DNA of 64,000 nt from Cristatella mucedo (Eukaryota > Bryozoa > Phylactolaemata > Cristatellidae), in assembly GCA_009760855.2 (NCBI GenBank), contig WPIO01000031.1, positions 1,511,001-1,575,000 on the forward strand, read 5' to 3'. The notes below the pieces were generated by a model. It saw nothing but the letters and a program-made list of their open reading frames with translations. It had not been told where the DNA came from and searched no databases. The position numbers and the translations under genes are program-made. This document shows positions 55,891 through 64,000 of the stretch, piece after piece. Each line of letters begins with the position of its first letter. Positions within the stretch are counted from its first letter, which is position 1.

Positions 55891-58070
55891 CCTGATCGTG
55901 TAATGTAATGCGATATAATTTATCTCCCTCTGTAAGTCCACAAACCCACAAAGACTATGTGAATGTTATGCAGGAGTTTTTTTATTGCCCACTCACTATG
56001 CATTCGGTGCAGACTTCATTTCACACGACAACAAGAAAGTGAGCAGTGTAGCTGAGTCAGGAGAGCATTGAATCAGTGAATAGCATGGAAGTGGCAGCTC
56101 AGGACCGCTGGAAATGATGTGCCATAGTCAGCAGCAGGAGCATAGATGTCGCTTCAGAAAAATTGTGGAAGTGAGTTCCACAGAATAGAACACGCAGAGC
56201 AAAAGCTTCTGTTGCCAACGGTTTTTAAGCAGAGGAAGGGAACAGCTAATTTATTGTCCATACAGAACCTGAGGGCACGAGATGGCTGAAACTGGTGCAA
56301 CGGTTCAGCTAGGTATGGAGGAGCCAAGCCTTGGAGGGCCTTGTGGGTCAGCATAAGAACTTGGCTCTGTATCCGTCTATCAACCAGCAGCCACCCAAGC
56401 TCTTTTCAGCAATTGAGACACCTCTGGGATTTGTAAACCAACCTTGCAGCCATATTCATCACCTGCCGAAGTGGCCTGGTGGCTTTTTTCGGTAGTTCAG
56501 CCAAAATGGAATTGCAATAATCAAGCCGAGACAGAACCAAGGAGCTAGTTAAATTTTTGCAAGCCACCGTGGAAGACAGTTCCCAATCTTAGATACGGAT
56601 CAAACGCGATGGCTAGCTGTGGGAGCAGTCTTCTTAATGAAGCTTTCAAAATTTAGGCAGCTGGCAAAGACGACACATCAATTCCGATCACACAGTGATG
56701 ATCGGGGATGGTCGCACAACAGCATGACTCACCAAAAGAGCAAAGTCTTGTAGTCCTGCCACATGTTTGGGTGTCCTATGAGTAGCAGTTCCGTTTTATT
56801 ATCGTTTAGTTGAAGAAATTTTCCGATGTGTAGGATCGATTGTCTGCAAGTCAAGCGTTCAGCTTATCAGTCGATGCAGCAGATTTCGATGGTTTGAATG
56901 GCAAATACAGGCAGAGTATCGTCAGTGTAAAAGTGATAGCCTATTCCGTGGTCCCGTATCACTTTCCCCAGAGGTCGAGTACAAATGGAGAATAGCAAAC
57001 GAGCTAGAACAGACCCTTGTGGGAGTCCACAGGTGACTGATCTGGTGGATGAGACCTGACCCAACACGACATGGATGAAACACAACCAGACAAGTACGAT
57101 TTGAACCGCACCAGTGCCTGTCTGCCAGACTGATCTTGGTTCTCAATCGTTCAAGAAAGATATCGTGATTAATAGTCTCAAAGGTGGCTGATAGATATAG
57201 CAGCACTAGGGCAGTGACATTCCCGTCATCATTACTACATAGGATGTCATTAATTACACAGGAGATTATTTTCAGTGGAGTGCTGCCGCTTGAACTTTTA
57301 CAAACATTTTCTGAAAATTCATCCTTTTCAATGCTACCAGCTGTTTAACGACAGTTTTTTTTCAAGAATCTTTGACAAAAAAGAGGGAAACTGGGCGAAA
57401 GTTTGCAAGGACCTCTGAAACTAATGCATAATTTTGAAGTATCGGTCTAGCGATGGCCAATTTGAAGGACTTGGGTACAACCCCTTTTCCAGAGTAGCAT
57501 GAAAACTCAGTTATGGCTGGACTAAGTTTGTCTGCCAGTGCCGACCAGAGATGGGATGGTATAGGGTTTTCAGGAGACAGCTCTTTTTACTAGGCTTTGT
57601 TAAGGCAGCCACATCGCTTGCAGAAGCCTGGGGATTTTTTAAGGAAGGTCACACAGGTTGGGATTCAACAATTGCTTTAGTTGGAGGGGGCTGTACGGAG
57701 GCACGAATTAAGCACAATTTTTTCCAATGAAGGCTGAAAACCTGCCGGCTGAGACGTATGTATCTTCGGAGTGAGACCTCTCGGAATTCGCCAGCAAATT
57801 GTTTACCGTTTTATAAATCTGTTTTGGGTCTGACTGGCAGGACTTCAGTTTTCGAGTGAAAAAAGCCCTGGCTTTTCTAAGCTTTCGGGTGTAGACTCGA
57901 AGTAAGTCTTTGAAGGCATTTTCAAGGTGACTGGAGTGGTCATAACCTTCAGTAATCAGTTGTATGTGGAACTTCAACTCAAGAGGCCACAAAAAGACTA
58001 CTTTCATTGCTTTAATAGCAACCTCGATGAGAGGGCCGTCGTGTCTAGGCAGTGTTTGTCGTATAATCAA
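55890..58070 (-). mobile_element. LINE B, longest copy (RT core to 3' end)
   Basis: On the minus strand: linker (57708-58070, VNNLLANSERSHSEDTYVSA), RT palm (LSATFETINHDIFLERL), GLPQGSVLARLLFSI and motif C as FYTDDTL near 56930, and C-terminal LAPPYLAEPLHQFQP with LAVPFLCLKTVGNRSF. It ends at tgtaatgtaatgcga (tail). Many frameshifts and stops. Confidence 0.8.
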
Positions 58071-58084
58071 ATATCTGTAGTACT

Positions 58085-58215
58085 ACCCTGGTTTGACCTG
58101 GGGGAGGTTACCACTAACTATTCGATTATACTTCCTTTGCAGCAAATTAAAGTGTCTAGAAGGAGATTGAGTTCTCTGAGGATGCTATACAAGTGTATTT
58201 TTGTTGTCATTAAGT
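58085..58215 (+). mobile_element. LINE A 3' tail
   Basis: ccactaactattcgattata, tagaaggagattgagttctc, then an ATT-poor end. Confidence 0.65.
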
Positions 58216-58469
58216 TGGCTAGATCCAGAATTCTTAAAGTCGCGTCCAAGCCAGCGTTTAACAAGGTACATATTTTGAAGTTGTTTGTTAATTGAAAGGA
58301 ATCTCCACGACTATATATATACGTGGACAGAATGGGAGCATGCTCGTTTGAAGGGCACTCCTAGGTGTCATGTTTACTGCATCAGTGAGGTTATCGAGGC
58401 TGTCGGTCAAGTCTGGGTGCATCATGGAGGCTGTGCATGTCATCTCGCGAAGCACAACATGAGATAATC

Positions 58470-59095
58470 GCAACTAGGGAACGAAATCTCTTACTAGGCA
58501 CTTTCCATATGCTGGCGAGGAAGCGTGTCGATTGATTAGAGGTAGCACACAGAATTTCAGTATTCTTAAGCACACATAAAGGACAGTTTACACGGGTAGA
58601 ACAAATGCTGTGATGAACAGGTATATTTTTTTGCATTCTTTAAATGTCATCAATTCTGTCAAATGTCTAGCTGTCATAAAAAGTAATATAATAAAAAAAT
58701 GAATGACATAAAAAGATCCCTAGGGTACACCTGCCTTTAAATGCTCACAGGATAATAACCATTGGCCATTGACATATAGGTTATTAAATTTCCCACTGAA
58801 ATATCCCATTGCAATGCAATGCCAGTGAAGCCCAGTTGCAATAGTAGGTGCTCAAGAGGGATGATGGTGATCAGTCAGTGCTGCTATGCAATGCTGCTGC
58901 AACGATCCAGTACAACTAGCAAGTAGGCTCCACCAAAGTTAAAACTCCAGGCTTCACCATAATTAAGCAGTAGTGCTGCTGACTCTTTGGAGTTGTTTTC
59001 TCTAAATCCTAATGAAAACTTACTTGTTAGATACATATTTTAATGTGAGAGTTTTGCTGGTCTGCCACTATTCGTTGGGGTTTCTTTTAAAGGAA
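58470..59095 (-). mobile_element. LINE A, old copy
   Basis: 3' UTR (gaaatctcttactaggcact, gtagcacacagaatttcagt) to 58680, then RT region matches (ccctagggtacacctgcc; cactgaaatatcccattgca; gccagtgaagcccag). Confidence 0.65.
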
Positions 59096-59339
59096 TGGCA
59101 TTTTTGTTCTAAAGCAAACATGGTGCAATCTATCACCCAATCTAGAACACTTTTTCGTAGTGCTCTTTTTTGCGCATAGAGCTCTTTCACCCGATGCATG
59201 CATGTACTCTTTGCGAGGTGTGTTAGGGCTGCCAACATGCGCTCATTCCAGCTCAATTATAAATCTTTTTTTCGATTGTGCTTTAACGAATGTGCATGGT
59301 TAGCCGTGAAATTGGTAGCATCCTTTGGGGCTGCACTGC

Positions 59340-59531
59340 ATGCCCTCTCTTTTTAACCTCTCTCTCCTTCGATCTCTCTCACACCTCTCTCTTCTCGATC
59401 TCTTCCCTCTTCCTCCTTTCTCATGCTGGCAGAACTTTCTTTCTCCCGTTTGTTCTCGGCCTCTCATGTTTTAGCTTCTCTCAGCTCTTTCCCTCAGCTC
59501 TTTGTCTCTCAGCTCTCTTAATTTCAGCTCC

Positions 59532-59564
<33 letters not shown>

Positions 59565-59670
59565 ATACCTTTGTCTCCGTCTCGGTGTCTCTCTGTCTCC
59601 CGTCTCTCTCTTCTCTCTCTCTCCTCTCTCTCTCCTCTCTCTCTCTCTCTCCCTCTCTTTCTGACCTCTC
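59340..59670. repeat. CT-rich low-complexity tract
   Basis: Interrupted CTCTCT over more than 300 bases, strongly strand-asymmetric (pyrimidine on plus). Confidence 0.9.
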
Positions 59671-59805
59671 ATTCATTTTGTGGTATTTCTACCTGATTCT
59701 CTTTACTTCACCTTTCTCGTGGTCTCTTTCATTCACTTTCCATGACTATCATTCGTGCTTTCTGACTGTCCCTGACTTTATCTGACACAGCATGCAAGCG
59801 TGCGT

Positions 59806-59846
<41 letters not shown>

Positions 59847-59912
59847 CTCTCTCTCTCTCTCTCCCTCTCTCTCTCCCTCTCTCTCTCCCTCTCTCTCTCT
59901 CTCCTCTCTCTC
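59806..59912. repeat. Compound (CA)n-(CT)n microsatellite
   Basis: About 36 bases CA followed by about 70 bases CT-rich. Confidence 0.95.
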
Positions 59913-59914
59913 TC

Positions 59915-61590
59915 GTCCCCGGTTCTCTTTTTCTGTCCTGTTGCAGCTCAGCTCAGCTCTCACTCTCTTAACTTTCTCTCACATACACACTCGGTTGCCT
60001 GCCCGTGAGATGGGTCCTTTTTGATGATTTATTTGTTCTATAGCTTCGATGGTCGTTTTTGTCTACAGCAGGTGATTAGAAAACTTGTTGCTGCCTTCCA
60101 CTCACTTCATATTCCTTCTTTTTCGAAGCCTATTCTTTTACTGTGACCATGTAACTGTAGGTAGAGCAGTAGCTGATTAGTGTAGCTGGGCTTGTTAGTA
60201 TCTTATTTAGGACTCTGCTGGGTGATTGCTGGGCTCTCAAGATCAACCTGGGTATAGGAAGGATAGCTATCTTGCATTGCCGTAATTACGTTGTCTCCTG
60301 TTCATCTACCAGCCTGTCAATGCATACCTCGGTAGCACCCGACGTAGACAATGTGACAGCCAAGTAGGCTGTTACAAGCACATGCATAGCCGGACAAGAC
60401 CTTGACCTTTATAGAGGCAACCAATCATGGGAAGTTTTAAGGGCCTAGCTGGTGGCCTAATCACTCCCCATCAAGTCGATTCAGAGAAGGATTAGGGCCT
60501 ACCGACTACCCCACGACGTGGTTAAAAGGGCCGGCAGTTTCTACTCGAATCGTTGTACTAGGGACCTGCATGCTTGTCATTTAGCTACTCATTGCTTTCG
60601 GTGTCCCCCATGGATGGCCTCCCCTAGCATTGCGGCATGTACACATAGATGGATGCCATCACCCGGCTACCCTTGCCGAGGGCTCGAAAAACTGCACATT
60701 AATGCAAGACAAATGTGTCCTTGGCTTTAGTGTGCACTCTTTACGATGCCATTCCATTCCTGCTGCTCAGACCTCGGGGGGGGGGGGGAGGAGGAGGAGG
60801 AGGAGGCAGGGGGCCTCGTGGAGAGGAAGCAGGAGGCCATGGGCTTGCCATAGATGCTCATCACACAGGCTCACTATGGATAAAGCCACAGAGGGAGGCA
60901 CGCGATTGACATCCACTGATCTCACAGAAGAGGGCATGCTAGGTGGCTAGCAGCTTCGAGTCGGTGAGAGGAAGGTGCGGGCAGAAGTCGGATCTGTGCT
61001 ATACTTACACAGCCTTTGATTAAGGGTGGGTGGATGGATGGATGTCAGCCTCACTTGCGGCTGCCAGGGAGGCAGCCGTTCAGTGCTCTCTGGAACTTTA
61101 CGTAAAGGAGAAAGCGCGAGGCCGATGGGCAGCCTTTGGTGTCCGACTGGTTTTAGCTGCTGGCTGATCATGACCAGGAAAGAAAGCTTTCTGTTCAACT
61201 CTTCGATGCCTAATTACGGAGTGCCTGCGTTGTTCTTGCGTGCACTGGCCATTGCTGCATGGACCTAACGAAGGTAGAGTTGCATTTAGGCCGCAGCCGA
61301 TCGCTTGCTGACACGAACCGTTTGGAAGAGGGATTTGGAAGCAGGTGCCCCTGCAGGTCATCGCCAAACGATGCAGCACCAACGCCTTGCTCAGCTTAGC
61401 TGCTGCTACGCTAAGGTTTTCGACAGGTGGCGAGGGCTAGCCGCCGGCACTGAGTGACTTGCGTATGCCTGCGACAATTTTTGCAGTACTGCCCTGGAAT
61501 GCAAGCTGTGCTACGGCTGCTAGCAGCTGCTGGTGGGAAATATCTCGGCGACAAGAATTGGGTGCTGGCCTCCAGGTGTTTGTCTGCCTG
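59915..61590. other. Probable WWC/KIBRA-like intron, no feature recognised
   Basis: A G-run and GAG repeat at 60777-60806. No repeat family and no WW or C2 motif seen. Confidence 0.4.
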
Positions 61591-61623
61591 TGTGCTTGTG
61601 TGTGTGTGTGTGTATGTGCATTT

Positions 61624-61624
<1 letters not shown>

Positions 61625-61658
<34 letters not shown>

Positions 61659-61697
61659 GCACGATAAAGCGCCCTCAGAGAACTCAATCTCTTTCTT
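61625..61697 (-). mobile_element. LINE A 3' tail, short
   Basis: (AAT)n at 61626-61655 then gataaagcgccctcagagaa and ctcaatctcttt; only about 40 bases of element beyond the repeat. Confidence 0.7.
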
Positions 61698-61699
61698 TT

Positions 61700-64000
61700 T
61701 TTGCACACTTGCACGTGCCTGCATCGTTAAGTGCACCGGTGTATAGCTCTTGGTGGGCATGGCCACCAGGGCTGCAGCCACTACCATCGTGCTAGGCGTT
61801 AGCTGGCCGACACTAGTGGCCGACATTTTTGAAGTACTTGGGGCATGCTACTGCTGTCTGGCACTGCCAGGATGTGGCTTGGCTGCCATTTTCCATGCCG
61901 AATGAATCCCTGCGCCAAACCGAGCCGTTAGGCTCTGCAAGCTCACGTGTGCACGTGCCCAGTCAAGCAAAACCATTGCGGTCACGTCCGTGTAAGTGTC
62001 CCGAGCTGCCTAAATGGGCTCTGTGAATGGCATGGCTGCAGCTGGTTGCTTAGCTGCTTCGCCGTGTCCGAGTGCTCTCTCTCTCTCTCTCACTCTCTCT
62101 CTCTCTCTCCTATTGTCAAGCCCTGTAAAGCCGAGAGGAAAGCACGCGAGTCCGGTGGCGTGCTGCCACCGCTGCTGTCCTGTGTAAGGGTCTCGTGGTG
62201 CTATGGTGCAGCCAAGCAAGGCGAAAGCCTCAGCTGGTTGACCAGTGGCCATGAGAGGTCGCCTCTTGTTGAAGCTGTCGAAGCTAGAGCTAGCGACACA
62301 TGCTAGTTGCTGCTCAAGCAGCTCAAGCCGGGCAAAGTATGCAGCAGAAGCCTGCTAAGATCTCATTGTTTATTTGCTTTATCCTGACTTGGTTGTACAC
62401 ACAGCTGGTACGGCTTTCTGCAAGGGGATGGGGTCCTTGGCTCTGCGCCCCACCCCCTCGGTGGTGGGTGTCCAGTCTCGTTAGCAGGCAGCCAGCACGG
62501 GCAGCAGTGAACCGGCTCGATGCGGTCCTTTGCCGTCCGTCCTGTGTTTGGGCCGCCCGCTCAGAGCAAGATGCAAGCGACTTTTCTTTTGCCGCTTCTC
62601 GTAAAGAAGGTCGCCAGGTTCGTGGCAGTGTCTGTCGGAGCAAGGAATTAGCTAGTTCTCAAAGGCCACTTTTAGTGGCTCGAGTGATTGCTGGCCTCCT
62701 TCGTAGATCTGCTGCATGCGCCTGGCGAGGCACTGCTACTTCTACTAGTTCCAAGCCATCATTGGAAATAGCCACGGCCCCTCTGCCGAGCACGTGCCCA
62801 GCTGGCGTCAGTGAAGACTTTTGTGCGCTGCTGGCTGGCTGGCGGTTTCTGGGAAGATCCAAGTTGATCGCCGACGCACTGGCACTCAGCCGGTAGCGAG
62901 ATCTCCTTCGAGGGTTCACCGGGCCGAGCACTACCTTCTCCCGCGTTTTTGCACGTGAAAGTGCCTGAGTGCGAGCCATCGGTCGACAGAGCTGGCTGGT
63001 ACTCGACGTAGCCGTTTCTTTTCTCCTCAGCGAGTCTGCTGATCTAGCCGGGACGCTGCAGCGTCGATGCACTCGAGCGAGCGACTGCATGCTCTCGACA
63101 CGGCAGCACACTGGCTCGTGCCCTTGGAAGCAAGTCTGGGTCAGTTACCTGCCAATGCCCTCATTGGTTACTAGGGCCAGGCTGAGGTTTGCCATGCAGC
63201 GATGGTGTGCAGCGCATGTGGCCGGCGTGGAGTCAACTGTTTGTCTGCTCCATCCTAGCAGTCGTGCCGGCGCGCAGTCTCCCCCCCCCGGCAGTGGCAC
63301 TGGCAGCGCAGCCTCTTCCTTCCCTAAGCGCTGCGTCACTCTTGGCCTCAGCAGTCACCTGATTTTCTGGTGGGGAGGAGGGGAGGGGAGAGCTGCTGAC
63401 CCGGAGCACCTGCTTCTTTCTCGCCTCTCAAGAGGTGTCAGCAGCGACACCGAGCGAATGCTCGTTGTCAGCATCCGGTAGGCAGCCCAGGTATTGCAAT
63501 GGTGCATGTGATAGCTGCTATGCCTTTGCCTTCCCTCACGAGGGAGGGGGCATGCCTGCAAGGCGCTGCCGGCTGCAGTGCGGTTCTCAGCCTGTGCACT
63601 GATGTCGGTGCTGCTGCCTCTTGTGCGGTAGCCTTGCTATTGCTGAGCGCTCTCAGCAATAGCAATAGCGATCTCTTGCACTCAGACTCTAGGCCTCGAT
63701 CGCTCTGCCGAGTGTTCAGTCAATAATTAAACATGCCCTGGCCGGCCTGTCCTTCCTGTCCAGTGCACTGCAGCCTTGACATTTTCCATTGTCACCTGAA
63801 CGCCACAAGCCGGCACCTCCAGGTTGCCCTGAGTGAAGAGAGGGTGACTCACGAAGAGCACTTGCCTGCTGCAGCCCGGAGCCAGGAACGTTAAGTTTCT
63901 TGAAAGCAGCCGGGCCAGCCTCCTTCATCTCCTCCCTCCGACCGAGCACGACTGGTCAGATCGGCTTGCAGTGTCAGAGCTTAACCGCAGCATGTCTCTG
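61700..64000. other. Probable WWC/KIBRA-like intron to window end
   Basis: Moderately GC-rich, with a (CT)n run at about 62077-62110. Open frames up to 198 codons on both strands are mutually overlapping and lack any recognisable domain. Confidence 0.4.

Noticed and set aside
62300-62896. 198-codon plus-strand frame near the right end
   Set aside because: No domain, no splice partners, and overlapping long frames on the other strand; treated as non-coding intron.

Overview
This is a window of metazoan nuclear DNA. Three animal genes with introns can be assembled exon by exon from splice signals and protein similarity: PDZD11 (minus), RPS3A (plus) and DCTD (plus). The first coding exon of a WWC/KIBRA-family gene (plus) lies near the right end. 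A Hippo-pathway WW scaffold and a PDZD11 orthologue mean animal. The low gene density, the CR1-like LINEs and the tRNA-derived SINEs suggest an invertebrate, but I cannot name the phylum. There are no bacterial, CRISPR or plasmid features.

Layout: 1-2195 is LINE debris plus unresolved sequence downstream of PDZD11. From 2196 to about 16.2 kb is PDZD11 on the minus strand, its exons spread over 14 kb because the introns are filled with transposons. One of these is a 4 kb CR1-like LINE that itself carries nested insertions. At about 16.2-16.35 kb is a compact head-to-head promoter shared by PDZD11 and RPS3A. RPS3A (16369-20415, six exons) is complete and starts with a 5'TOP-like tract. From 20.5 to 29.2 kb is a transposon graveyard (LINE A, SINEs, a hAT-like fragment, a Tc1-like fragment, an undescribed 374 bp element). 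DCTD (29238-38729, five exons) encodes a complete 188-residue dCMP deaminase. From 39 to 48 kb is repeat-rich intergenic DNA with a composite inverted-repeat locus at 42.1-43.1 kb. From 48 to 55.6 kb is GC-rich, CpG-rich DNA with long microsatellites, leading into the WWC/KIBRA first exon (54557-54684). From 54.7 to 64 kb is probably the first intron of that gene; no second WW exon was found.

Repeats: I name the two LINE families A and B. LINE A is CR1/L2-like with an (ATT)n tail and more than 20 fragments, several nearly identical. LINE B is a second CR1-like family with a (TTACA/ACATT)n tail. SINE-1 is tRNA-derived and its 3' tail copies that of LINE A, so LINE A is its likely mobilising partner. 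SINE-2 is tRNA-derived with a long perfect hairpin in its head and a tail matching neither LINE. Repeat C is a 374 bp element seen twice, once flanked by a putative 5 bp duplication and once split by LINE A. These names are local to this annotation.

The genes do not form one pathway. RPS3A is a ribosomal protein, DCTD makes dUMP for thymidylate synthesis, PDZD11 is a small PDZ adaptor and WWC/KIBRA is a Hippo scaffold. Most long open frames in the window are either retrotransposon pieces or artefacts of GC-rich and microsatellite DNA.
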